From Amycolatopsis thailandensis (GTDB lineage Bacteria > Actinomycetota > Actinomycetes > Mycobacteriales > Pseudonocardiaceae), in assembly GCF_002234405.1 (NCBI RefSeq), contig NZ_NMQT01000070.1, positions 1 through 64,000 of the forward strand: 64,000 nt of DNA, given 5' to 3'. The translations under genes and the position numbers were made by a program. This document shows positions 16,216-24,649 of the stretch, one piece after another (position 1 is the stretch's first letter; every line of letters starts with the position of its first letter). The notes under the pieces were generated by a model. That model worked only from the letters and a program-made list of their open reading frames with translations. It ran no database searches and was not told the origin of the DNA.

Positions 16216-17356
16216 CATCAGGAAGGTGTGGTCCGACGCCGAACTCGACGAGGCGCTGGCCGACCTCCATTCCGAAACGGAAACCCGGCCGGACGAGCTT
16301 TCCCGCGCCAAGGCCGCGCTCCTTCGCGCGGCGGGCGAGGCCGAGGGCGAACTCCGCCCCATGGCGGCGCCTCCGGTAAAAAAACGTCCCGGCGCGTGGC
16401 GATGGATCGCGGCCGCGGCCGCCGCCGCGCTGGTCTCCGGTGGGGGAATCGTGGCCACGAACGTCTTCACCGGCGTCGACGGCCCGGACCCCGCGGCCCC
16501 CGTGACCGTCGCCCCGGACGATGACGTGCTCAAGGACCTCCGCGGCGCCGACCTCCCGCTGGCGGGCAAGCAGTACTGGCTCTCCACCGAATCGGTCTGG
16601 ACGACGCGGATCGGCAAGAACAGCGGGGTGATCTACCAGACGCACGAGATCCACGAGCGGTGGCTGCCCTCGGACTGGTCCCTCCGGCACATGACACGGT
16701 TCACCGGGACCGGCGAGGTCCGCTGGATCAAGGGCGACTACGAGACGGCCAAGTCCAAGGGCGATCTGATCCCCGGCGCGCAGGTCGTCACCGGTTGGGA
16801 AGGCGCCCACCAGCCGCCGTCGGGCGGGCCGGCCTCGACCTCGGAAGCCCCGCCCCGGCCGGGTTCGACCACGACGAGTTCGCCGCCGGAAGCACCTGTC
16901 TCGACCCAGCGGGACAAGCCCACGCAGACCAGCTGGATGATCCTGGACAAGGAATTCCTCGAGGCGCTTCCCACCGACCCGGCGAAGCTGCTCGAACGGC
17001 TGCGCGGCGACAACCGGGACCGCGAGGCGAACACGCCGCCCAAGATGTTCGACATGGCCCTCAGCGTCCTGCGTTCGTCGCACGGCTACGGCGATCTTCG
17101 CGTGGCACTGTGCAAGGCGCTCGCGAAGGCCCCGGGGATCACGCTCGAAACGAACGTGATCACCCCCGACCGCCGACCGGCCATCTCGTTCTCGGTCCGG
17201 GAGAGCGACCGGGTCAAGACGTTCGTCGTGGACCTGACCACGGCGCACGTCACGAGCTACGGCGCCGCCCGGAACCGGTCCGACCCCGACTTCCCGGGGC
17301 TGACGCTGTTCGACACGACAGTGACGACGCAGGTGACCGACCGGGAGGGTCCCTAA
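16202..17356 (+). CDS. CU044_5270-type single-pass membrane partner of the ECF sigma factor
   Basis: The 384-residue protein has a short cytoplasmic N-terminus (about 1-65), one transmembrane segment (about 68-86, rich in Ala) and a large extracytoplasmic part. That part is interrupted by a Pro/Ser/Thr-rich linker (about 205-240) before the final domain. This matches the family annotated CU044_5270, regularly found after ECF genes in Pseudonocardiaceae and Streptosporangiaceae. It may sense an external signal or hold the sigma factor, but no HxxxCxxC zinc motif is present. GTG 16202 is preceded by GGAGGAGGGC. Its stop overlaps the convergent radA stop by 4 bp. Confidence 0.75.
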   Translation: MHGDSIRKVWSDAELDEALADLHSETETRPDELSRAKAALLRAAGEAEGELRPMAAPPVKKRPGAWRWIAAAAAAALVSGGGIVATNVFTGVDGPDPAAPVTVAPDDDVLKDLRGADLPLAGKQYWLSTESVWTTRIGKNSGVIYQTHEIHERWLPSDWSLRHMTRFTGTGEVRWIKGDYETAKSKGDLIPGAQVVTGWEGAHQPPSGGPASTSEAPPRPGSTTTSSPPEAPVSTQRDKPTQTSWMILDKEFLEALPTDPAKLLERLRGDNRDREANTPPKMFDMALSVLRSSHGYGDLRVALCKALAKAPGITLETNVITPDRRPAISFSVRESDRVKTFVVDLTTAHVTSYGAARNRSDPDFPGLTLFDTTVTTQVTDREGP

Positions 17357-18711
17357 CGAGCGTGCTTGGCTGCGTTGAGCGCGCTTCCGACGTCACCGAC
17401 CTCCAGGACGCGGATGCCCGGCGGGATCTTGCCGGAGTCCGGCGGCACCAGCGCGTAGGTGAAGCCGAGCCGGGCGGCCTCCGCGAGCCGCCGCCCGACG
17501 CTCGGCACCCGCCGGACCTCACCGGAGAGCCCGACCTCGCCCATCGCGACCAGCTTGGGCGAGAGCGGGGTGTCCCTCGCCGAGGAGATCAGTGCCAGCA
17601 CCACCGCGAGGTCGATGCCGGGTTCGGTGATCTTCATGCCGCCGACCGTCGCGACGTAGACGTCCTTGTCGCCGACCTTGATGTTCGCCCGCTTCTCGAC
17701 CACGGCCAGCACCATCGCGACGCGCGCCGAATCGAGACCGCTCACCGCGCGCCGGGGCTGCGGCGACTGGGTCGACGAAACGAGCGCCTGCACCTCGCCC
17801 AGCAGCGGCCGCTTGCCCTCCATGGTGACCGTGACGGCGGTGCCCGCGACCGGTTCGGCGGTGTGGCTGAGGAACAGCCCCGACGGGTCGGGCACGCCGA
17901 CGATGCCCTCCTCGACCAGTTCGAAGCAGCCGATCTCGTCGGCGGCGCCGAAGCGGTTCTTGATGCCGCGCAGCATGCGCAGCGTCGAATGCTTGTCGCC
18001 TTCGAACTGGAGGACGACGTCGACCAGGTGCTCCAGCACGCGCGGCCCGGCGACCGAACCGTCCTTCGTGACGTGACCGACCAGCACGATCGGCAGCCCG
18101 CGTTCCTTGGCCAGCGCGACCAGCCCGGAAGTGACCGCGCGGACCTGGGTGACCCCGCCCGGCGCGCCCTCCACCTGCGGCGAGGCCATGGTCTGGACCG
18201 AGTCGACGATCAGCACACCCGGCTTGACCGCGTCGACGTGGCCGAGGATCGCGGAGAGGTCGCTCTCGGCCGCGAGGAACATCTCGTCGTGGACGTTGCC
18301 GGTGCGTTCGGCGCGCAGGCGCACCTGTCCCGCCGACTCCTCGCCCGTGACGTACAGCGCGCGGCCCGCGGTGGCCGCCCATTGGTAGGCGACCTCCAGC
18401 AGAAGGGTCGACTTGCCGACACCGGGCTCGCCGGCGAGCAGGATGACCGCGCCCGGCACGAATCCGCCGCCGAGCACCCTGTCCAGTTCGGAGACTCCGG
18501 TGGGCTTGGCCCGCGCCGTCTCGACGTCGACCTCGCCGATCGGGCGCGCGGGAGCGCTGGGCGCGCCGGCGGCGACCCTGGCTATCGCGGGGCGGGCGTC
18601 GCCGCGTTCCTCCAGGGTTCCCCACGCCTGACATTCGGGGCAGCGCCCGACCCACTTCGGCGCTTCGTACCCGCACTCACCGCAGCGGTAGGTGCTGCCT
18701 TTCTTGACCAC
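17353..18711 (-). CDS. radA: DNA repair ATPase RadA (Sms)
   Basis: The 452-residue protein has an N-terminal C4 zinc finger (CGECGYEAPKWVGRCPEC), a RecA-like core with Walker A GEPGVGKST, the RadA-specific KNRFG motif (RGIKNRFGAADE) and a C-terminal Lon-like domain (SGLDSARVAMVLAVVEKR). It promotes branch migration and processing of recombination intermediates. In most actinobacteria disA follows radA; here the next gene in that direction is the convergent membrane protein, so that neighbour has been lost or moved. Confidence 0.96.
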   Translation of the reverse strand: MVKKGSTYRCGECGYEAPKWVGRCPECQAWGTLEERGDARPAIARVAAGAPSAPARPIGEVDVETARAKPTGVSELDRVLGGGFVPGAVILLAGEPGVGKSTLLLEVAYQWAATAGRALYVTGEESAGQVRLRAERTGNVHDEMFLAAESDLSAILGHVDAVKPGVLIVDSVQTMASPQVEGAPGGVTQVRAVTSGLVALAKERGLPIVLVGHVTKDGSVAGPRVLEHLVDVVLQFEGDKHSTLRMLRGIKNRFGAADEIGCFELVEEGIVGVPDPSGLFLSHTAEPVAGTAVTVTMEGKRPLLGEVQALVSSTQSPQPRRAVSGLDSARVAMVLAVVEKRANIKVGDKDVYVATVGGMKITEPGIDLAVVLALISSARDTPLSPKLVAMGEVGLSGEVRRVPSVGRRLAEAARLGFTYALVPPDSGKIPPGIRVLEVGDVGSALNAAKHAR

Positions 18712-18765
18712 TCCGCGAGGCTAGCGGCCACCACCGACAAACCCGGGGAACCCCGCCCGCCCGGC

Positions 18766-18848
18766 GGGCTGAAGGGGCCCTTCATCTCATCTGACGCAGC
18801 GAAGGGGCCCTTCACCGCATCGCATGCGGTGAAGGGCCCCTTCAGCCC
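18766..18848. repeat. compound GAAGGGGCCC hairpin array
   Basis: Three copies of a TGAAGGGGCCCTTCA-like palindrome occur at 18770-18784, 18801-18815 and 18830-18844. The outermost arms (GGGCTGAAGGGGCCCTTCA and its inverse at 18830-18848) pair exactly. The middle and last copies also pair around CGCATCGCATGCG. The array can fold several ways, between radA and the leftward lipoprotein gene. Confidence 0.85.
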
Positions 18849-18860
18849 GGCTTCTGAGAC

Positions 18861-19586
18861 TTAGTGCCCGCCGCCCTTGGCTTCCTTCTCCGGCGCCGGG
18901 GCCCGGCTGCCCGGGTGCGACGGCGCCGCGACCGGCAGCTCCAGCGTGACCGAACCGGAGTTCTTGAAGACGAAGGTGACCTTGATCGTCTGGCCCGCCC
19001 ACACCGGCTGCTTCAGCCCCTGGAGCACGATCGTGGCCTTGCCCACCTCGTCCGGCGCGGCGGACGACTCCGGGCCCGCGGACGGCGTGACCGTCCCGGC
19101 CACGCTCGACGACGGGGCGCCGGACGCGCTGCTCGAAGGAGCGCCCGAGGACGACGGCGCACCTGAAGACGGCGGCGCGGAGGAGGGGGCGCTGGTCGGC
19201 GCGGCCTCCTTGGTCGACTCGACCGAGTCGGCCGGGCCGATCACGAGCGCGTGGCTCGCGACGACGGTCTTGGCGCCGGTGATCTTGGCGTCACCGGTGG
19301 CGGCTTCGGAGGAGACCGAGACGAGCTCGTCGTCCTGCTTGCCCTGGTTCACGATGGTCAGCGTCAGCGGCACGGCGGCACCGGCCGGGTACGCCTGGCC
19401 TTCGGTGGGGAACTGGAGCGCGGCGTTCCGCAGCACCAGGTCCTTCGCCTGCGCGTACGTCCCGTTGACCGCGGGCTGCTGCGAGTCGGTCTGGGTGATC
19501 TGACCAGCACCGCAGCCGGCGAGCACGAGCGCGGCGCCGAGCGCCAGCACACCTGCGCCGAACACGCGACGATTCTGCAGCCTCAC
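18861..19586 (-). CDS. LpqE-like lipoprotein with PCuAC-like halves split by a Ser/Ala/Pro-rich insert
   Basis: The 241-residue protein has a lipobox signal peptide (LVLAGCGAG). The mature part resembles the copper-chaperone PCuAC fold (VPLTLTIVNQG early, then VVLQGLKQ-type and VTFVFKNSGSVTLELPV late). A low-complexity Ser/Ala/Pro segment of about 50 residues separates the two halves. The His/Met copper ligands of PCuAC proteins are not visible, so metal binding is doubtful. Position between radA and carD is that of M. tuberculosis lpqE. GTG 19586 with GGAAGG upstream gives a normal signal peptide. Confidence 0.78.
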   Translation of the reverse strand: MRLQNRRVFGAGVLALGAALVLAGCGAGQITQTDSQQPAVNGTYAQAKDLVLRNAALQFPTEGQAYPAGAAVPLTLTIVNQGKQDDELVSVSSEAATGDAKITGAKTVVASHALVIGPADSVESTKEAAPTSAPSSAPPSSGAPSSSGAPSSSASGAPSSSVAGTVTPSAGPESSAAPDEVGKATIVLQGLKQPVWAGQTIKVTFVFKNSGSVTLELPVAAPSHPGSRAPAPEKEAKGGGH

Positions 19587-19850
19587 GTCGGAGTCCTTCC
19601 ATCTCACGGCCTCTTCACCGCGAAGACTAGCCGGGCGGCTTCGCGGGCGGAGAACCCGGTGCGTGTTGACACGCCACCAATGCGGTGACGTGCCCAAGAT
19701 CAACCGTCCACAAAGGATTTGGAAATCGTTCGCTTCTCACCTGCATGAGCACGGGCGAATTGGGTTTGTCAACCCCCGGGCGGACCACCGTCAGGCCGCT
19801 GACCTGCGACGACGATCGCGGGCCGCTAGGTGGGCCTCGTCGGCACGTGC

Positions 19851-19856
19851 TAAGAT
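19851..19856 (+). promoter_or_regulatory. candidate carD promoter -10 (TAAGAT)
   Basis: TAAGAT matches the actinobacterial TANNNT -10 pattern 28 bp before the carD start, leaving room for GGGGCAGAGG as ribosome site. I cannot support a -35. The 297-bp gap 19587-19883 between the lipoprotein and carD holds no other feature that I can see. Confidence 0.35.
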
Positions 19857-19883
19857 GAATTCAGCGAAAGGGGCAGAGGACAC

Positions 19884-20375
19884 ATGGTTTTCAAGGTCGG
19901 AGAGACCGTCGTCTACCCGCACCACGGTGCCGCACTCATCGAAGCCATCGAGACCCGCGTGATCAAGGGCGAGGAGAAGAAGTACCTCGTCCTCAAAGTC
20001 GCGCAAGGGGATCTTACGGTTCGCGTGCCCGCTGACAACGCCGAGATCGTCGGTGTTCGTGATGTCGTCGGGCAAGAAGGACTGGACAAGGTTTTCGACG
20101 TTCTGCGTGCTCCGCACACCGAAGAGCCCACGAACTGGTCTCGTCGGTACAAGGCCAACCTCGAGAAACTCGCCTCCGGCGATGTGAACAAGGTGGCCGA
20201 AGTGGTGCGCGACCTCTGGCGGCGAGAGAAGGACCGCGGACTTTCAGCCGGCGAGAAGCGCATGCTGGCGAAGGCGCGGCAAATTCTGGTCAGCGAGCTC
20301 GCGCTCGCGGAGGGCACCGACGAGGACAAGGCTGAAGTCCTCCTCGACGAAGTTCTGGAAACCGCGGCAGTCTGA
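19884..20375 (+). CDS. carD: RNA polymerase-binding transcription regulator CarD
   Basis: The 163-residue protein starts VFKVGETVVYPHHGAA, the RNAP-interaction (Tudor-like) domain. It continues with the helical C-terminal DNA-binding domain containing NWSRRYKANLEKL, with the conserved Trp that contacts the promoter bubble edge. CarD stabilises open complexes, notably at rRNA promoters. It heads the carD-ispD-ispF gene order conserved across actinobacteria; ispD starts 59 bp downstream, probably from its own promoter. Confidence 0.97.
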   Translation: MVFKVGETVVYPHHGAALIEAIETRVIKGEEKKYLVLKVAQGDLTVRVPADNAEIVGVRDVVGQEGLDKVFDVLRAPHTEEPTNWSRRYKANLEKLASGDVNKVAEVVRDLWRREKDRGLSAGEKRMLAKARQILVSELALAEGTDEDKAEVLLDEVLETAAV

Positions 20376-20434
20376 ACCGGCGGATGTCCCACGCCAGGTG
20401 AGGCTGCGGGGGATACCACTACGATCGCGCACAT

Positions 20435-21082
20435 ATGAGCACCGTCCATATGAGCACAATCGTGTTCGTCACTGTCGTTCGACACCATGCCTCCGACGCG
20501 GAGCTCGCTCTCGCGCCGGTCAATGGTGAAGCTCTACTCACGCACACTGTGCGGGGGCTGCTCGCCCTGCCGGATCTCGATCTGGTGGTCGTAGCGGCCC
20601 CCGAGCGGTGTGCTGATTTGTTTTCGGCCGCTCTCAGCGGTTTCGATCAGCGATGCCGGATAGTACCCGGACAGTCACTCAAGCACGCATTCGACACCGT
20701 CGAATCGGAAATCGCCGGGAATCCGGTTCTCCTCGTGCACGACGCGTTGCGCGCTTTCACTCCCCCGGACACGGTCCGTGCCGTCGCGGACGCGGTCCGT
20801 GCGGGCTCCCCTTTCGTCGTCCCGGTACTGCCGATGGCGGACACCGTGAAGGTGACCGACGCGGCGAAGGTGATTACGGCAACCGAAGACCGCGCATCCC
20901 TGCGGACGGCCCAAACCCCGCTCGGCTTCACTCGTGAGACTTTTCTCTCGTATGCCGATAAACCGTCTCTCGACGGCGCGCACACCGTCGCCGGGCATCC
21001 GGATGCGATGCGCGTCACCACTTCGTTCGAACTGAAACTGGCCGAAGCCATCGCGGTGGCCGGAAAAGAGGAGATCCTTTGA
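20435..21082 (+). CDS. ispD: degenerate IspD-family cytidylyltransferase
   Basis: The 215-residue product aligns with IspD from its middle onward: PVNGEALLTHTVRGLL, LLVHDALRAF, MADTVKVTD, the ATEDR arginine and the C-terminal VTTSFELKLAEAIA. The N-terminal CTP-binding loop (AAGxGxR...K), essential in characterised IspD, is replaced by TVVRHHASDAE. The second conserved segment reads HDALRAF instead of HDAARP. It should transfer cytidylate to MEP in isoprenoid synthesis, but activity is doubtful. Two ATGs (20435, 20450) begin the same repeated MST sequence. TACGAT at 20420-20425 would give an almost leaderless message. The stop overlaps the ispF start. Confidence 0.75.
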   Translation: MSTVHMSTIVFVTVVRHHASDAELALAPVNGEALLTHTVRGLLALPDLDLVVVAAPERCADLFSAALSGFDQRCRIVPGQSLKHAFDTVESEIAGNPVLLVHDALRAFTPPDTVRAVADAVRAGSPFVVPVLPMADTVKVTDAAKVITATEDRASLRTAQTPLGFTRETFLSYADKPSLDGAHTVAGHPDAMRVTTSFELKLAEAIAVAGKEEIL

Positions 21083-21549
21083 GGATCGGCAACGGTGTCG
21101 ACGTCCATCCGATCGAAGCGGGCCGCGAATGCTGGATCGCCGGCCTCCTCTGGCCCGGCGTCGACGGCTGCGCGGGCCACTCCGACGGCGACGTCGCGGC
21201 GCACGCGCTGTGCGACGCGTTGCTGTCCGCGGCCGGGCTCGGTGATCTCGGCGCGGTGTTCGGCACCGGCGATCCGCGGTGGGCGGGCAAGCACGGCGTC
21301 GAGTTCCTCGCCGAAGCGCGGCGCCTCGTCGAGGCGGGCGGCTGGACCGTCGGGAACGCGACCGTCCAGATCGTGGGCAACGCGCCGCGCGTCGGGAAAC
21401 GCCGCGAAGAGGCGCAGAAGGTGCTCAGCGAAGCCGTCGGCGGGCCGGTGAGCGTGTCCGGGACGACGACCGACGGGCTCGGCCTGACCGGACGCGGCGA
21501 GGGCATCGCGGCGTTCGCGACGGCGTTACTGCTGCCCTCACAGGAATAG
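21079..21549 (+). CDS. ispF: 2-C-methyl-D-erythritol 2,4-cyclodiphosphate synthase
   Basis: The 156-residue protein has the zinc ligands Asp8 and His10 (GVDVHP) and His42 (AHALCD), the GHSDGDV loop and TTTDGLG near the end, all standard for IspF. It cyclises CDP-ME 2-phosphate in the MEP pathway. TTG 21079 overlaps the ispD TGA (TTGA), implying coupled translation. Unlike its upstream partner it shows no lost catalytic residue. Confidence 0.95.
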   Translation: MRIGNGVDVHPIEAGRECWIAGLLWPGVDGCAGHSDGDVAAHALCDALLSAAGLGDLGAVFGTGDPRWAGKHGVEFLAEARRLVEAGGWTVGNATVQIVGNAPRVGKRREEAQKVLSEAVGGPVSVSGTTTDGLGLTGRGEGIAAFATALLLPSQE

Positions 21550-21577
21550 CCCGCGCCGGGAGCCGGTTCGAGCTGTC

Positions 21578-21973
21578 ATGGCAGTCACACTTCCCGAACC
21601 GGTCCGCGCACTGGTGGACGGCAAGAACTTCGCGACCGTGGCCACCCTGGACGCCGACGGCGGCCCGCAGACCTCGGTCATCTGGGTGGGCCTCGACGAC
21701 GGCGATCTGGTCTTCAGCGCCACCGAAGACAGGCTGAAGGTGCGGAACCTGCGTCGCGATCCTCGCGCGAGCGTGTCGATCACCGACGCCGACGACCCGT
21801 ACCGGCACACGCAGCTGCGCGGCACGGTCACGATCACCCCGGACCCGGACAAGACGTTGCCGAAGACGCTCAGCCACAAGTACCTCGGCAAGGACTACCC
21901 GCCCGAAGGCCCGGAAGTCGAACGGGTGATCATCCGCCTGCGGGTCGATCGGATCGCCGGGAACGTCCGGTGA
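21578..21973 (+). CDS. PPOX-class F420-dependent oxidoreductase-like protein
   Basis: The 131-residue split-barrel protein (FATVATLDADGGPQTSVIW, then DRLKVRNLRRDPRASVSI) matches the PPOX/FDOR-B group, which binds F420 or heme/biliverdin-like ligands. The substrate is unknown. It is followed 13 bp later by a paralogue of exactly the same length and shared ending LSHKYLGKDYP, a tandem duplication. Confidence 0.85.
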   Translation: MAVTLPEPVRALVDGKNFATVATLDADGGPQTSVIWVGLDDGDLVFSATEDRLKVRNLRRDPRASVSITDADDPYRHTQLRGTVTITPDPDKTLPKTLSHKYLGKDYPPEGPEVERVIIRLRVDRIAGNVR

Positions 21974-21986
21974 TTAGGCTCTCGTC

Positions 21987-22382
21987 ATGGGTGTGACTTT
22001 CAACGACGCGACCAAGAAACTCCTCGACGGCAACAACTTCCCGGTGCTGGCGACGCTCAACGCCGACGGCTCCGCGCAGACGTCCGTGCTGTGGGCGAAG
22101 CGGGACGGCGACACGATCGTCTTCGCGACCGTCCGGGGCCGTCTCAAGGAGCGGAACATGGCCAGGGACCCGCGGGTGTCCGTCTCGGTCTTCGAGCAGG
22201 AGAACCCGTACAACTACGTCGAGATCCGCGGGACCGTGGAGATGACCGACGAGGGCGGGCGCGAGCTGATCAACGAGCTCTCGCACAAGTACCTCGGCAA
22301 GGACTACCCGGACGAGCCGGCGGAGGTCGTCCGGGTGCTGGTCCGGATCACGCCCACCAAGATCACCGGCAACGCGGCCTGA
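21987..22382 (+). CDS. PPOX-class F420-dependent oxidoreductase-like protein, tandem paralogue
   Basis: The 131-residue protein (FPVLATLNADGSAQTSVLW, RLKERNMARDPRVSVSV) is the sister of the preceding gene. The C-terminal block ELSHKYLGKDYPDEPAEVV is nearly identical while the surface loops differ. The two are probably co-transcribed. A perfect hairpin lies 8 bp past its stop. Confidence 0.85.
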   Translation: MGVTFNDATKKLLDGNNFPVLATLNADGSAQTSVLWAKRDGDTIVFATVRGRLKERNMARDPRVSVSVFEQENPYNYVEIRGTVEMTDEGGRELINELSHKYLGKDYPDEPAEVVRVLVRITPTKITGNAA

Positions 22383-22390
22383 CCCCCGCC

Positions 22391-22437
22391 ATGAAAGGTC
22401 CTTTCCTTGCAAAATTTGCAAGGAAAGGACCTTTCAT
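22391..22437. repeat. perfect 23-bp-arm hairpin (ATGAAAGGTCC type)
   Basis: Arms of 23 bp beginning ATGAAAGGTCCTTTCC pair without mismatch around a single A (22391-22413 and 22415-22437), directly after the PPOX pair. It is a diverged member of the TGAAGGCC family and a plausible transcription stop, though without a T-run. Confidence 0.85.
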
Positions 22438-22471
22438 CTCACACGCGAGGAGGGGCGAGGACCCCACGATC

Positions 22472-23176
22472 GTGGCTAATGTGGACCCCGTGACCTTTCG
22501 CGCTGTGTTGTTCGACTTCTCCGGCACGGTCTTCCGGCTCGAGCAGGACGAGACCTGGCTCGCCGACCTCACCGACCACGAGGGCGAGCGGCTCGACATC
22601 GAGGCCCAGACCGAACTGATGCGCCGGATGACCGCGCCGGTCGGCCAGGTCGTCGATCTCGACGAGGAGCACCTGCACGCCTGGCACAACCGCGACCGCG
22701 ACCCGGTGCTCCACCGCAAGGTGTACCTGGAGGTCCTCAAGCAGTCCGGGGTGCCGCACGCCGACCAGGCCGTCGCGCTCTACACCCGGCTGATCGATCC
22801 CACCCAGTGGACGCCGTACCCGGACACCGAAGCCGTCCTCAAGAGCCTCTCCGGCAAGGACGTCCAGGTCGGGGTGCTGAGCAACATCGCCTTCGACATC
22901 CGGCCCGCATTCAGCCGCCGCGGCTGGGACGCCTTCGTCGACGAGTTCATCCTGTCGTTCGAGGTCGGCGCGGTGAAGCCGGAGCCGGAGATCTTCCGCA
23001 CGGCGATCGAGCGGCTCGGCGTCGACCCGGCGGAGACGCTCATGGTCGGCGACAGCGAAGAGGCCGACGGCGCCGCACGCGAGATCGGCTGCGCGTTCGC
23101 GCTGGTAGAGCCGCTGCCGACGACCGAGCGGCCGGACGCTCTGCTCAGTGCCCTGCGCACCCATAACGTGCTGTAA
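22472..23176 (+). CDS. HAD-superfamily hydrolase (HAD-IA-like)
   Basis: The 234-residue protein has VLFDFSGTVF (Asp15), VLSNIAFD with Ser at motif II, Lys in GAVKPEPEIF, and VGDSEEADGAA at motif IV. The second motif-I residue, the usual acid/base Asp, is Ser17 (DFSGT), so ordinary phosphomonoesterase chemistry is questionable. GTG 22472 fits the GGCGAGG site upstream; GTG 22481 and 22490 are alternatives. The substrate is unknown. Confidence 0.8.
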   Translation: MANVDPVTFRAVLFDFSGTVFRLEQDETWLADLTDHEGERLDIEAQTELMRRMTAPVGQVVDLDEEHLHAWHNRDRDPVLHRKVYLEVLKQSGVPHADQAVALYTRLIDPTQWTPYPDTEAVLKSLSGKDVQVGVLSNIAFDIRPAFSRRGWDAFVDEFILSFEVGAVKPEPEIFRTAIERLGVDPAETLMVGDSEEADGAAREIGCAFALVEPLPTTERPDALLSALRTHNVL

Positions 23177-23210
23177 TACGGTCACTGCGACATCGCTCAC
23201 GCCCACCCCG

Positions 23211-23216
23211 TACCCT
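23211..23216 (+). promoter_or_regulatory. candidate -10 of a leaderless cysS transcript
   Basis: TACCCT lies 7 bases from GTG 23223 and there is no Shine-Dalgarno sequence in between. That is the arrangement seen for leaderless mRNAs in actinobacteria. Confidence 0.4.
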
Positions 23217-23222
23217 TTTAGG

Positions 23223-24614
23223 GTGGCACTACACCTCTATGACACCGCGACCCGGAGCGTGCGGGAATTCCACCCCGCCCGTAGCGGAACGGCGTCCATG
23301 TACGTGTGTGGTGCCACCGTGCAGGGCATCCCGCATATCGGCCACGTCCGCGGCGCGCTGAACTACGACGTCCTCCGCCGCTGGCTCGTCCACAGTGGAC
23401 TCGACGTGCTGATGGTCCGCAACGTCACCGACATCGACGACAAGATCCTCACCAAGGCCGCCGCGGCGGATCGTCCCTGGTGGGAGTGGGCCGCCACGCA
23501 CGAGCGCGCCTTCGAGTCGGCGTATGAGTCGCTGGGCTGCCTGCCGCCTTCGATCGCCCCCCGGGCGACAGGGCACGTGACGCAGATGGTCGAGCTGATG
23601 CAGCGGCTGATCGACGGCGGGCACGCGTACGCCTCCGGCGGCGACGTGTACTTCTCGGTCAAGTCGTTCGACGGCTACGGCGACCTCTCCGGGCAGAAGC
23701 TCGACGAGGTCCAGCAGGGCGAGAGCCTCGGCGAAGGCAAGCGCGACGCGCGCGACTTCACGCTGTGGAAGGCCGCGAAGCCGGGCGAGCCGTCCTGGCC
23801 GACGCCGTGGGGCTCCGGTCGTCCCGGCTGGCACCTCGAATGCTCGGCGATGGCGACGGCGTACCTCGGCGCGGAGTTCGACATCCACGGCGGCGGCGTC
23901 GACCTGGTGTTCCCGCACCACGAGAACGAACGGGCCCAGTCCAACGCGGCGGGCGACGGGTTCGCGCGGTTCTGGCTGCACAACGCGTGGGTGACCATGT
24001 CCGGCGAGAAGATGTCGAAGTCGCTGGGCAACACCGTGTCGATCCCGGAGATGATCAAGAACTACCGGGCACCCGAACTGCGGTATTACCTGGTCCAGCC
24101 GCACTACCGGTCGACGATCGAGTACTCCGACGGGGCGCTCGCCGAGGCCGCGCAGGGCTACCGGCGGATCGAGCAGTTCCTCCGGCGCACCGCGGGCATC
24201 GCCGGCGCCGTGCACATCGGCGAGGTCCCGGCCGGGTTCGCCGCCGCGCTCGACGACGACCTGGCCACCCCGCAGGCGTTCGCAGTGCTGCACAACACGG
24301 TCCGGGACGGTAACGCGGCCCTGGACGCGGCCGACAATTCCAAGGCACTCGAAATCGCCGCCTCCGTGCGGGCGATGACCGACGTGCTCGGCCTCGACCC
24401 GCTCTCCGCGCGCTGGTCCGAGGCGGGCGGGAATGAGACGCCCACCCGGCAGGCGCTGTCCGATCTCGTGGAAGGGCTGCTGACCGAACGGCAGCAGGCC
24501 CGCGCGGACAAGGACTTCGCCCGTGCGGACGCCGCGCGTGACCGCCTCCAGCAGGCGGGCATCGTGGTGGAAGACACCCCGAACGGTCCACAGTGGACCG
24601 TCAAGGACGTCTGA
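23223..24614 (+). CDS. cysS: cysteinyl-tRNA synthetase
   Basis: The 463-residue class I synthetase begins ALHLYDTATRSVREF. It carries CGATVQGIPHIGHVRG (zinc Cys and HIGH-type motif), HGGGVDLVFPHHENE, GWHLECSAM and KMSKSLGN. It charges tRNA-Cys. GTG 23223 is set by homology of the N-terminal strand, and upstream residues do not belong to the family. The gene order cysS-rlmB is the conserved one. Confidence 0.95.
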   Translation: MALHLYDTATRSVREFHPARSGTASMYVCGATVQGIPHIGHVRGALNYDVLRRWLVHSGLDVLMVRNVTDIDDKILTKAAAADRPWWEWAATHERAFESAYESLGCLPPSIAPRATGHVTQMVELMQRLIDGGHAYASGGDVYFSVKSFDGYGDLSGQKLDEVQQGESLGEGKRDARDFTLWKAAKPGEPSWPTPWGSGRPGWHLECSAMATAYLGAEFDIHGGGVDLVFPHHENERAQSNAAGDGFARFWLHNAWVTMSGEKMSKSLGNTVSIPEMIKNYRAPELRYYLVQPHYRSTIEYSDGALAEAAQGYRRIEQFLRRTAGIAGAVHIGEVPAGFAAALDDDLATPQAFAVLHNTVRDGNAALDAADNSKALEIAASVRAMTDVLGLDPLSARWSEAGGNETPTRQALSDLVEGLLTERQQARADKDFARADAARDRLQQAGIVVEDTPNGPQWTVKDV

Positions 24615-24649
24615 CACTTACTCGGTTTCTAGCTCAAGGATTCTCACTC

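Noticed and set aside
16660..18864. 734-codon plus-strand open frame across radA
   Set aside because: Most of it is the complement of radA, and the remainder is a shifted frame of the ECF partner gene.
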